Assembly (NCBI GenBank): GCA_937915545.1
Contig: CALGIJ010000011.1
Span: 62,001 to 126,000 of the forward strand
Direction of reading: 5' to 3'
Source of the DNA: an uncultured Desulfobacterales bacterium
GTDB lineage: Bacteria; Desulfobacterota; Desulfobulbia; Desulfobulbales; Desulfocapsaceae
Length of the DNA stretch: 64,000 nt
The notes beneath the pieces are model-generated. The model saw nothing but the letters and a program-made list of their open reading frames with translations. It was not told the origin of the DNA and made no database searches. Both the position numbers and the translations under genes were made by a program. Within the stretch, counting starts at the first letter, position 1; every line of letters starts with the position of its first letter. Positions 6,915 through 15,417 of the stretch are shown in pieces.

Positions 6915-9527
6915 ATGAAGAACATCTTTTCCTATCTCCGGGAGATCTTCTCCAATACCCCGGAGCCGGCCCCCGACCCGGAAGAGCTCAAGGCGAGCTT
7001 TAAAAAACGCTATGGCCTCTTCCGCGGCCTGCTCACCGCCAACAACAACGCCCTCCAGGCCATGGCGGAACTGGAGAAAATCTATTACAGCGGCGAGTCC
7101 TACCGCATGGCCGCGGTACGCAGCAAGGTCACCGCCATCCTCGTCAACGTCTTCAAGATGATCAAGAATCTGCGCGAGATGTCCGGCGGCAGGTACGAGG
7201 AACTGGAGACGATTTTCGAAAACATCGGTCGCGAGCTCGACGCCATCTTCACACGACGGCCGCAGCGCAGCGAGGGCCCGCCGATTCTCACTTTGAAAGA
7301 AATCACATTGAAGCAGTGGGACCAGGTCGGCGAGAAGATGGCCAACCTCGGCGAGGTGACGGTGCGCACCGAGCTGAAAGTGCCGCCGGCCTTCGTCATC
7401 ACCGCCTCGGCCACCAGTCGCTTTCTCACCGCGAATGTGCTCGCCGAAATCAACCGCCGCCTGCAGATCCTCGACCCGGACGACTTCGACAGCCTCTTCA
7501 AAACCTGCGAGGAGTTGCGGCGCATCGTCCGGGAGACCCCTTTGCCCGCCGACCTCGAAGAGCTCATCCACCTGCACTACAGCCGACTCGAGAAAGAGAC
7601 CCACAGCGGCGTCTTCGTCGCGATGCGCTCCAGCGCCCTCGGGGAGGACTCCGCCGGGGTCTCCTTCGCCGGCCTCTACAACTCCATTCTCGGCGTCGAC
7701 AAGGAAAACCTCATCTCCGCCTACAAGGAGGTCATCGCCGGCAAATACGGCAGCAAGGCCATAGCCTACCGCCGCAAGCGCGGCTACCGCCACGAGGACA
7801 TCGAGATGTGCGTCGGCTGCATGGTGATGATCGATGCCCTGCAGAGCGGTGTCACCTATTCTATCGATCCCTCCGGGGAAGAACGGGACACCATCCGCAT
7901 CAACGCCGTCGCCGGCATGGCGAGGGGCGTGGTCGACGGCACCAAGGCCACCGACCTCTACCTGGTGAGCAGGGAGAAACCACACACCCTAGTCTACAGC
8001 CAACTCTCGGCACGCCGCGACGGCGAAGCCTCCCCGGCCATCGCAGCTTCGCTCACCTACGGCCAGATCAAGCGACTGGCGGAAGCGGCCATGACCCTTG
8101 AGGAACACTTCGGAACTCCCCAGGACATCGAATGGTCCTACGACGCCCAGGGTCGCCTCTATATCCTGCAGAGCCGGGCCATCCCGACTTCCTTCAACCA
8201 GGCGGAAACCGTCTCCGCAGAGGGTGGCCCCGCAGGCGAGGCGCCTATACTCTTCGGCGGCATCTGCGCCTCGCGCGGCGTCGCCTGTGGCGAGGTGAGG
8301 AAAATAGACTCCACCGAGCAGATGCAAAGCTTCCCCCAGGGGGCGGTGCTCCTCGTCGAACATCCCCTGCCGGAGTGGGCGCCCCTGCTCGGCCGCGCCT
8401 CGGCGCTCATCGCCGCCCATGGCAGCGAAGCGGGCCACCTGGCCACGGTGGCCCGCGAGTTCGCCATTCCCGCCCTGGTCAACCTGCCGGAGGCTTTGAC
8501 TCTTCTCGAGAATGGCCGCACGGTCACCGTCAATGCCGTTGCACGCGCCATCTACGAGGGCTGCCGCGACGATCTCCTCCGCGCCGACACGGTCAAGCGC
8601 GACGTCATGGCCGGCAGCCCGGTGCAGCGTATCGTCACCGAAGCCCTGCAGCATATCACCCCGCTCAACCTCAACGACCCGGCCTCGCTGCAGTTCAAGG
8701 CCAAGTGGTGCGAGACTCTGCACGACATCACCCGCTTCTGCCACGAGAAGTCGGTGTCGGAAATGTTCAATTTCGGCAAGGAATTCAACTTCCACGAGGG
8801 GGCGGCGAAGCGGCTGGTGGGCAAGGTGCCGCTGGAGTGGTGGGTCATCGACCTCTCCGACGGCTTCCGCGAGGGCGTCGACAGCAGCCTGCCGACGGTG
8901 CGCGTGGAAGACGTGGTGTCGCTGCCGATGATGGCCATATGGGAGGGTATCTCCGCTTATCCCTGGGAGGGGCCGCCGCGGGTCAGCATGCGCGGTTTCG
9001 GCTCGATTATCTTCCAGTCGACGATGCGTCCCGATCTCGACCCGGCGGTGCCTTCGAACCTGACGAGCAAAAACTACTTCCTCATCTCCCGCAATTTCTG
9101 TAATCTCAGTGTTCGCCTCGGCTATCACTACGCCATGATCGAGTCCTACCTGAGCGAGCTATTGACGGAAAATTACGTCACCTTCCGTTTCAAGGGCGGG
9201 GCCGCCGACCTGCGGCGCAAGGCGGTGCGCGCCAAACTCCTTGCCGAAATCCTCCAGGCCTGGGACTTCCGCATCGAACTGCGCTCGGACGCCCTGCTCG
9301 CCCGGGTCAAGAAGCGGCCGCGGGGATACCTTGAAGATCGCCTGCGCATTCTCGGCTATCTCACTCTCCACGCCCGCCAGCTCGATATGGTCATGGACGA
9401 TGCCTCTATGGTGGAGCATTACAAGAACAAATTCATGGCGGACATCGCCGCAATGCTCGCCGGCGGCGACCGCCTCCTAACAGGGGAGGCTGACAATGGA
9501 CACGATCAAGATACTGCTGGTCGATGA
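6915..9527 (+). CDS. PEP synthase/PPDK-like protein lacking the PEP-binding barrel
   Basis: An 870-residue protein. Residues 1-115 are helical and unassigned. Residues about 120-425 are the ATP-grasp domain of pyruvate phosphate dikinase/PEP synthase (AMRSSALGEDSAGVSFAGLY, TYSIDPSG, DIEWSYDAQGRLYILQSR). Residues about 445-550 are the swivelling phospho-His domain, with His508 in AGHLATVAREFAIPA at the catalytic position. The C-terminal TIM barrel that binds pyruvate/PEP is absent; instead about 310 residues of unrecognised sequence follow. It could phosphorylate itself from ATP but cannot be a normal PEP synthase. GCAGGAGCAG precedes the ATG. It is flanked by the TauE pair and a receiver protein, so a signalling role is likely. 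Confidence 0.85.
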   Translation: MKNIFSYLREIFSNTPEPAPDPEELKASFKKRYGLFRGLLTANNNALQAMAELEKIYYSGESYRMAAVRSKVTAILVNVFKMIKNLREMSGGRYEELETIFENIGRELDAIFTRRPQRSEGPPILTLKEITLKQWDQVGEKMANLGEVTVRTELKVPPAFVITASATSRFLTANVLAEINRRLQILDPDDFDSLFKTCEELRRIVRETPLPADLEELIHLHYSRLEKETHSGVFVAMRSSALGEDSAGVSFAGLYNSILGVDKENLISAYKEVIAGKYGSKAIAYRRKRGYRHEDIEMCVGCMVMIDALQSGVTYSIDPSGEERDTIRINAVAGMARGVVDGTKATDLYLVSREKPHTLVYSQLSARRDGEASPAIAASLTYGQIKRLAEAAMTLEEHFGTPQDIEWSYDAQGRLYILQSRAIPTSFNQAETVSAEGGPAGEAPILFGGICASRGVACGEVRKIDSTEQMQSFPQGAVLLVEHPLPEWAPLLGRASALIAAHGSEAGHLATVAREFAIPALVNLPEALTLLENGRTVTVNAVARAIYEGCRDDLLRADTVKRDVMAGSPVQRIVTEALQHITPLNLNDPASLQFKAKWCETLHDITRFCHEKSVSEMFNFGKEFNFHEGAAKRLVGKVPLEWWVIDLSDGFREGVDSSLPTVRVEDVVSLPMMAIWEGISAYPWEGPPRVSMRGFGSIIFQSTMRPDLDPAVPSNLTSKNYFLISRNFCNLSVRLGYHYAMIESYLSELLTENYVTFRFKGGAADLRRKAVRAKLLAEILQAWDFRIELRSDALLARVKKRPRGYLEDRLRILGYLTLHARQLDMVMDDASMVEHYKNKFMADIAAMLAGGDRLLTGEADNGHDQDTAGR

Positions 9528-9873
9528 CGAGGCCGATTTCAGGGACATCATGGCGGCGTTCTTCACCCGCCGCAAGATGGCCTGCCACACCGCCTCCTGC
9601 TGCCTCGAGGCTCTCGATCTGATTGGCCGGGAACACTTCGACGTGGTGGTCATGGACGTGGTCATGCCCGGCATGGACGGCCTGGCCTGCATGAAGGAGA
9701 TGCATGGCGTCATTCCCGAGTTGCCGGTGATCATCCTCACCGGCAACGCCTCGCTCAACACCGGCGTCATGAGCATGAAGCAAGGCGCCTTCGATTTCTG
9801 CATGAAGCCCGTGGACATGCAGGAACTCTTCGAAAAGGTTGTCCTCGCCGGAGAAAAGCGGAGAGCCGCCTGA
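9496..9873 (+). CDS. Single-domain response regulator
   Basis: A 125-residue receiver with no output domain. It has the acidic pair in LLVDDEA, phospho-acceptor Asp54 in VMDVVMPG, Thr82 in ILTGNAS and Lys104 in CMKPV, the same spacing as the receiver at 4396. Its start lies inside the end of the PEP-synthase-like gene (32-base overlap; AGGGGAGG before the ATG), so the two are made together. Phosphate could reach it from the Cache kinase upstream or, speculatively, from the phospho-His domain of its neighbour. Confidence 0.92.
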   Translation: MDTIKILLVDDEADFRDIMAAFFTRRKMACHTASCCLEALDLIGREHFDVVVMDVVMPGMDGLACMKEMHGVIPELPVIILTGNASLNTGVMSMKQGAFDFCMKPVDMQELFEKVVLAGEKRRAA

Positions 9874-10053
9874 CGGTCCCTCCCCTTGCGGCAGCAGGCA
9901 GAGAGAGGGTGCCCAGAGCCTCGTTGTTCTGCCACCACACCACCGCCAGGGCCGCAACCTTCGCCGAGAGAGGGCAGCGAGCCCCTTCATGTACACTCAC
10001 CTCTTCGCACGGCGACAGTCGCCGGCAAGGGTGCAAATCAACATCGCGCCCTT

Positions 10054-10929
10054 TTACGGACAGCACCACAACGAAGCTTTTTCCAGCTTGCCGATCAGCC
10101 TGGCGGTGATCGAGCCGACGCCGCTCCCACCCTCTGCCTCCTGACGTTCACCGCGAAAGCCGATGGCCAGCGCGGCATAGCCACCCTGGTGCAGCTCGCC
10201 GAGAAGGGTCGAGACCACCGACAGGCCGCGATCACTCTTGCGCCGCATGCGTGAGGCGGCGATACCATGACCGGCGAGGATGCCTTCGGCAGTGGCGAAG
10301 ATCGTTTCGGCCTTGCCCTCGTCGCCGTTGGCCTGAAAGAGGGTGATGCCGTGCTGTTCCTGCCCGGAGAGCATGAAGCCGACATGGTCGGCGGCGCGCA
10401 GGCTGTTCTGAGAGCCGTCGAGACAGAGAAGGACATCCCGGCCCTGGGGCTCCGGTTCCGGGCAGATCCACAGCGGTGTGGTGCAGCAGCTGTCCTTGAT
10501 GAGGCCGAGCACGGTTTCGTCGGCAGGCCGCTCAAACATCCACTGCAGGGTATAGGAGGCGCGTCGCCCGAGGATGATGGCGTCGTAGAGGCCTCGTGAG
10601 CCCTCGGCGAGGATGTCCTTGACCTTGCCGAAACGCTCGGCGAAGGTCTTGGTCTTCATCTGTTCGATGCCCATATTGTGGGCGACCAGCAACTCCCTGG
10701 CCTTGAAGATGGCCTGGCGCGCCGAGACAGTGAGCTGCCCCTCGATACCCTCACTCGGCCCCTGCCACATCTGCGTCAGGGTCTTGGCCATGGAGCTGTC
10801 GTCGCTGCGACAGACATGGAAAAGCGTCACCTGATGCTCGCCGATGGAATGGAAAAAGGCGCAGAGGAAGCGCACCCCATAAAGATTGTCGATGTCGTTG
10901 CTGATAGTGACTAGAAAATGTTTATTCAT
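10054..10929 (-). CDS. Tandem-domain universal stress protein
   Basis: A 291-residue protein of two UspA-like halves. The first half starts KHFLVTISNDIDNLYGVRF and runs to about 150; the second starts DVLLCLDGSQNSLRAADHV at about 175 and ends with the nucleotide-binding signature GSGVGSITARLIGK. Usp proteins bind ATP or act as stress-linked chaperone or signalling proteins. ATG at 10929 is chosen because family homology begins there and AGAGG lies 9 bases upstream; an in-frame ATG at 10977 with GAAGGT upstream would add 16 residues. It follows the Pat-like gene by 64 bp on the same strand, so the two are probably co-transcribed. Confidence 0.88.
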   Translation of the reverse strand: MNKHFLVTISNDIDNLYGVRFLCAFFHSIGEHQVTLFHVCRSDDSSMAKTLTQMWQGPSEGIEGQLTVSARQAIFKARELLVAHNMGIEQMKTKTFAERFGKVKDILAEGSRGLYDAIILGRRASYTLQWMFERPADETVLGLIKDSCCTTPLWICPEPEPQGRDVLLCLDGSQNSLRAADHVGFMLSGQEQHGITLFQANGDEGKAETIFATAEGILAGHGIAASRMRRKSDRGLSVVSTLLGELHQGGYAALAIGFRGERQEAEGGSGVGSITARLIGKLEKASLWCCP

Positions 10930-10993
10930 TCCTTCATGCCTCTGGCTGTGCCGGCCGCGGCCGGCTGGTTGCTGCATGACCTTCACGGCCCCG

Positions 10994-13672
10994 CTACTCG
11001 AGCTGCAAAGAGTTGAGGTCGATGCTCAGGTCGCAGGTCCCCTCTTCCATGTTGAACTTGCTGGAAAAGCCGGCCTTACGCCCGAGGTTGATCATCTGCG
11101 TGTTCTCGCGCAGCACCGTGCCCCAGACCCGCTCGACGCCTTGTTTCTTGGCCACGCGCAGCAGGTGAAGGAGCAGCGCCGCACCGACCCCCTGGCCCTG
11201 CCAGGGGTCGCCGACCATGATCGAAAACTCGGTGTGGCTGAGGTCCGGATCGGCAATGAAGCGTGCCACGCCGAGCATCCGCTCCGGAGAGCTCGTCTCG
11301 TCGATGGCCACCAAGGCGAGATGGCGATCGTAATCGACCTGGGTGAGCATCGCCAACAACTCCGCACTGAGGCTGCGCATGTGACGGAAGAAGCGATAGT
11401 AGACGCTGGTCGGTGAGAGGGTCTTGAAAAGCTCGATAAAAGGCTCGGCGTCCTCCGGCTGGATGGGACGGATGGTCAGCCGCAGCCCGCTCCTGGTGGT
11501 GGTGCACAGCTCGTACTGTGCCGGGTAAGGGCTGATCACCAGATGCATGGGCGCCACGGCGGGCGCCGCGGTGAGGAGGATGCGGGCGTCGACCACCAGC
11601 GGCAGGCCGTTCTTGACCAGCACCGGGTTCATGTCGAGTTCGGCGATCTCCGGAATATCCACCGCCAGCTGCGACAGTTGCAGCAGCATGGTCTCGAGTT
11701 TTTCCATGGACAAGGGTGGCCGGTTGCGATACCCGGCCAGCAGGCGGGCGATGCGCGTCTCCTCGACGGCACGGCGGATCAGCTGACCGTTGAGCGGCGG
11801 CAGCGCCAGGACACGGTCGGCGATGATCTCGGTATAGATGCCGCCGCTGCCAAAGAGCAGCACCGGCCCAAAGAGGGGATCGGCCTTGATGCCAAGCAAC
11901 AGCTCGAAGTCGGCATCGGCGATATATGGCTGCACCGCGACCCCTTCGACGCGCGCATCGGGGCAAAGGCGGGCTGCAGCGGCGACGATGTCGGCGTAGG
12001 CGCGGCGCACCTCGATCTCACTGCGGAGGTCAAGCCGCACCCCGCCGGCATCGCTCTTATGGGTGATCTGCGGCGACACCACCTTGAGCGCCACCGGCAG
12101 CCCCAGTTCCACGGCAAGGCTGGCCGCCTCGTCGGCGGATACCGCCAGCCTCGTCGGCGTCACCGCCATGCCATAGGCGGACAACAGCTCCTTGCTGGCC
12201 ACTTCGCCGAGGAAGCGCCCGGGCTCGGCACCCTGGACGATCTTCCGGGCGCGCAGCGGGTCGAAATTCAGGCGGCGCTCCAGCCGTGGCGGGATCTCCT
12301 TGAGCAACTCGAGGTTGCGCCCATGGCGCACCAGGGTGGCAAAGGCGTGCACCGCGCGTTCCGGGGTGGCATAGGTGGCGATGCCGTTGTCGTTGAGGTA
12401 GCGGATGGCGGCGGCGACATCCCTGCCCCCCATCCACACGGCGAAGATGGGAAAGGGCTTGCCTTTGAGGTGCTGCACCAGGCTCTGCGCCACCTGCAGG
12501 GGATCGGCCAGGGCCTGGGGGAGGAAGATGACCATCAACCCGTCGAGCTCCTTCTCCGCAGCGAGGATCTCCATGACCTTGCCGTAGCGCTCGACGTTGC
12601 TGTCGCCGAGCATGTCGACGGGGTTGCCGCGGCTCCAGTGCCTCGGCAGGATGCCATCCAGGGCGGTGATGGTGTCCGGCCCGAGCCGGGCCGGCTCGAG
12701 GCCGTGGCGCACCAGCGCGTCGACGGCCATCACCGCCGGCCCGCCGCCATTGGTCATCACCCCGAGGCGCGGCCCCAGTGGGCGGGGCTGCTTGCCCACC
12801 AGCTCGGCGGCGTCGAAGAGTTCCTCGATGGTGGCGACGCGAATGACGCCGGCACGGCGGAAGGCAGCGTCGTAGATGGCATCTTCCCCGGCCAGAGCCC
12901 CGGTATGGGAGGAGGCGGCCCGCGCCCCGAGCAGGCTGCTGCCCGCCTTGAGGACGATGATCGGCTTGATGCGTGACACCGCCCGGGCGGCGCTCATGAA
13001 CTTGCGGATATTGGAGAGCTGCTCGACATAGAGAAGGATCGCCTTGGCCAGGGGATCGCGGCCAAGGTAATCGATCATGTCGCCGAAGTCGACATCGAGC
13101 ATCGAGCCGACGGAGACGAAATGGCTGAAGCCGATGCCCTCCTGAAACGACATGTCGAGGATGGCGCTGCAGATGCCACCACTCTGCGAGACGAAGGCGA
13201 GGTTGCCAGGGTTGGGCATGTCAGCGGCGAAGCCGGCGTTGAGCCTGGCCGCCGGTGCCATCACCCCGAGGCAGTTCGGCCCGATGATGCGCAGACCGCC
13301 GCTGCCGGCGGCGGCGAGAATCCGCTCTTCGACCCGCCGCCCCGCCTCGCCAATCTCCCGTCCGCCGGAGGAGATGACGATGGCCGTCTTGACCTGCCGC
13401 CTGCTGCACTGGCCGATGACCTCTGCGACATCGGCAATGGGCACGGCAATTACCGCCAGATCGATGGCCTTGTCTACCTCTTCTATCGACGCCGCCGCCG
13501 GCAGGCCCATGATCTGACGGTACCGCGGATTCACCGGAATGATGGGGCCGGCATAGCCGCCCCCGATGAGGTTGTTCATCAAAGCGGTGCCGATACGGCC
13601 CGGCTTTTCGCTGGCGCCGACCACCGCCACCGCCTGCGGATGAAAAAATGCCTCGAGATTGTGGATGCCCAT
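10994..13672 (-). CDS. Pat-type protein lysine acetyltransferase (ADP-forming acyl-CoA synthetase/GNAT fusion)
   Basis: An 892-residue protein with the architecture of bacterial Pat enzymes, which acetylate and switch off acetyl-CoA synthetase. In order: CoA-binding Rossmann domain (1-130, VAVVGASEKPGRIG), succinyl-CoA-ligase-like domain (about 140-460, GPNCLGVMAP, then SSHTGALAGEDA, where the His matches the phospho-His of ADP-forming acetyl-CoA synthetases), ATP-grasp domain (about 490-700), and a GNAT domain (about 730-892) with acetyl-CoA loop GQGVGAALLLHLL. In known Pat proteins the synthetase part is regulatory; here the His is kept, so catalysis is not excluded. ATG at 13672 follows GGGGGAC. 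Confidence 0.9.
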   Translation of the reverse strand: MGIHNLEAFFHPQAVAVVGASEKPGRIGTALMNNLIGGGYAGPIIPVNPRYRQIMGLPAAASIEEVDKAIDLAVIAVPIADVAEVIGQCSRRQVKTAIVISSGGREIGEAGRRVEERILAAAGSGGLRIIGPNCLGVMAPAARLNAGFAADMPNPGNLAFVSQSGGICSAILDMSFQEGIGFSHFVSVGSMLDVDFGDMIDYLGRDPLAKAILLYVEQLSNIRKFMSAARAVSRIKPIIVLKAGSSLLGARAASSHTGALAGEDAIYDAAFRRAGVIRVATIEELFDAAELVGKQPRPLGPRLGVMTNGGGPAVMAVDALVRHGLEPARLGPDTITALDGILPRHWSRGNPVDMLGDSNVERYGKVMEILAAEKELDGLMVIFLPQALADPLQVAQSLVQHLKGKPFPIFAVWMGGRDVAAAIRYLNDNGIATYATPERAVHAFATLVRHGRNLELLKEIPPRLERRLNFDPLRARKIVQGAEPGRFLGEVASKELLSAYGMAVTPTRLAVSADEAASLAVELGLPVALKVVSPQITHKSDAGGVRLDLRSEIEVRRAYADIVAAAARLCPDARVEGVAVQPYIADADFELLLGIKADPLFGPVLLFGSGGIYTEIIADRVLALPPLNGQLIRRAVEETRIARLLAGYRNRPPLSMEKLETMLLQLSQLAVDIPEIAELDMNPVLVKNGLPLVVDARILLTAAPAVAPMHLVISPYPAQYELCTTTRSGLRLTIRPIQPEDAEPFIELFKTLSPTSVYYRFFRHMRSLSAELLAMLTQVDYDRHLALVAIDETSSPERMLGVARFIADPDLSHTEFSIMVGDPWQGQGVGAALLLHLLRVAKKQGVERVWGTVLRENTQMINLGRKAGFSSKFNMEEGTCDLSIDLNSLQLE

Positions 13673-13945
13673 GCCGTCCCCCTCCCCTGCAGGAATTGCC
13701 TCCGGCCGCGTCGCTCATCGCAGCGGCTCTTTTGATTCTTTACCTTTTAGCGAAGAATTTCAACAGAGGAATGGTGGTGGCATCAACAGGGAGGCCTCTG
13801 CGGAGGCAGGAACGGGAGGACAACGAAATGCCATGTCGCCGATGCGCCGTCCAGACCGGTTGACCTGCGGGGGGGGGAGAGGCGGGGCACGTGTCGCAGC
13901 GCCTTACTTGCCGAGGCCCGAGGTTTTCGCTGGCAAGGGGCTGCA

Positions 13946-13978
13946 TCCCCCTCCGACCCCGGCGGGGTCGGAGGGGGA
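13946..13978 (-). terminator. Long perfect hairpin after argJ
   Basis: A 15-bp perfect stem (TCCCCCTCCGACCCC against its complement) around a 3-base loop, 63 bases past the argJ stop in a 368-bp stretch (13673-14040) that holds no gene. There is no T-run, so it may be a terminator of the T-poor kind or a repetitive extragenic palindrome. Confidence 0.45.
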
Positions 13979-14040
13979 CGGGCAAGGGCTGTGGCGAGTG
14001 TTGCGGCCATGCCGCGGGCAAGGAGAAAAGGCCGCCCCCC

Positions 14041-15225
14041 TCAGGAGCGGTAGTCGGCGTTGATCTTGACGTAGTCGAGGGAAAAATCGCAGGTCAGCAC
14101 CTCGGCGCTGGCCTTGCCGTCGAAGAGGTCGATGGTGAGGAGGATCTCCTTTTCCTTGAGCACCCTGGTGGCCTCGGCCTCGACCTCCTTGCCAAGCGAC
14201 ATGCCGTGCTTGACAAGCAGCACCGGACCGAAGGAGAGTTCGACCTTGTCAGGGGAGAACTTGACCCCGGAACGACCCATGGCGGCGAGGATGCGCCCCC
14301 AGTTGGCATCTTCGCCGAAAAAGGCGGTCTTGACCAGGCTGGAGTTGGCGACGGTGCGCGCCAGACGCTCGGCCTCATGCTCCTCCCGGGCGCCCTGGAC
14401 GCGGACGGTGATAGTCTTGGTGGCCCCTTCGCCGTCGCGGACGATCTGCAGGGCGAGGTCCTTGAGCACCAGTTCGAGGCCGCTCTGAAAGGCCTTGCCG
14501 TCAGCCTCGCAGTCGCCGTCGATCCACGGGTTGCCGGCGCTGCCGTTGGCCATCACCAGCACCATGTCGTTGGTGCTGGTGTCGCCGTCGATGGTGATGC
14601 GGTTGAAGCTGCGCTCCACCCCCGCGGCCAGGCACCTGTGCAGTTCCGGAAAATTGATGCGGGCATCGGTGAGCACGAAGGCGAGCATGGTCGCCATGTT
14701 GGGCATGATCATCCCCGCCCCCTTGGCCATGCCGATGATGCGCACCTCGCGCGAGCCGACGAGGACGGTGGCTTCCGCCACCTTGGGTACGGTATCGGTG
14801 GTCATAATGGCCCGAGCGACCAACGCGAAGTTGTCGGCGTCGAGCTTCTCGACCAGGGCCGGGATACCGCGCTCAAAGGCGGCGAGGTTGAGCTGCTCGC
14901 CAATGACCCCGGTGGAGGCGAGCTGCACCAGGCCCTCGGCAATACCGAGTTTCTCGGAGAGCAGGAGGCTGCTGCGGCGCGCCGCCTCCATGCCCTGTTC
15001 GCCGGTGCAGGCGTTGGCGCAGCCGCTGTTGACGAGGATCGCCTGGGCTTGGCCGCCCTTGAGGCGCTCGCGGTCGATCAGCACCGGCGCCGCCTTGACC
15101 TGATTGGTGGTGAACATCCCTGCAGTGACGCAGGGAACGTCGCTGAAGATGAGGCCGAGATCGAGACGATTGGCGTAACGCACCCCGGCCTCGACCGCGG
15201 CGAAAGAAAAACCTTTGATCTTCAT
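14041..15225 (-). CDS. argJ: Bifunctional ornithine acetyltransferase/N-acetylglutamate synthase
   Basis: Arginine biosynthesis: moves the acetyl group from N-acetylornithine to glutamate (and in bifunctional members from acetyl-CoA). The 394-residue protein has the ArgJ self-cleavage site MATMLAF, where cutting before Thr179 yields two chains with Thr179 as nucleophile. The STGVIG motif (104-109) and the C-terminal DANWGRILAAMGRSG are also typical. The ATG at 15225 is chosen because the family begins MKIKGF; AAGG lies 9 bases upstream. The gene is alone, about 140 bp from the divergent cardiolipin synthase. Confidence 0.95.
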   Translation of the reverse strand: MKIKGFSFAAVEAGVRYANRLDLGLIFSDVPCVTAGMFTTNQVKAAPVLIDRERLKGGQAQAILVNSGCANACTGEQGMEAARRSSLLLSEKLGIAEGLVQLASTGVIGEQLNLAAFERGIPALVEKLDADNFALVARAIMTTDTVPKVAEATVLVGSREVRIIGMAKGAGMIMPNMATMLAFVLTDARINFPELHRCLAAGVERSFNRITIDGDTSTNDMVLVMANGSAGNPWIDGDCEADGKAFQSGLELVLKDLALQIVRDGEGATKTITVRVQGAREEHEAERLARTVANSSLVKTAFFGEDANWGRILAAMGRSGVKFSPDKVELSFGPVLLVKHGMSLGKEVEAEATRVLKEKEILLTIDLFDGKASAEVLTCDFSLDYVKINADYRS

Positions 15226-15417
15226 AGAGTACAACCTTGTGGAGAGTGAAAAACCGCCGCCATGACAGACGACCGCCGCCACCGCGGCAACGGCCCGGCG
15301 GCGCGCAGGCGGCAGGCCGCAGAGAAAATATATCTACCATTTATCCGGCAGTTTATGCTACCGTAAAAAAAAATCCTTGGTAAATCACCCCTTCCACCTC
15401 CTCGAAAAGGCCTCTAT

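Noticed and set aside
11543..12976. Long open frame antisense to the Pat-like gene
   Set aside because: His/Arg/Gly-rich shadow of a clear coding region on the opposite strand.
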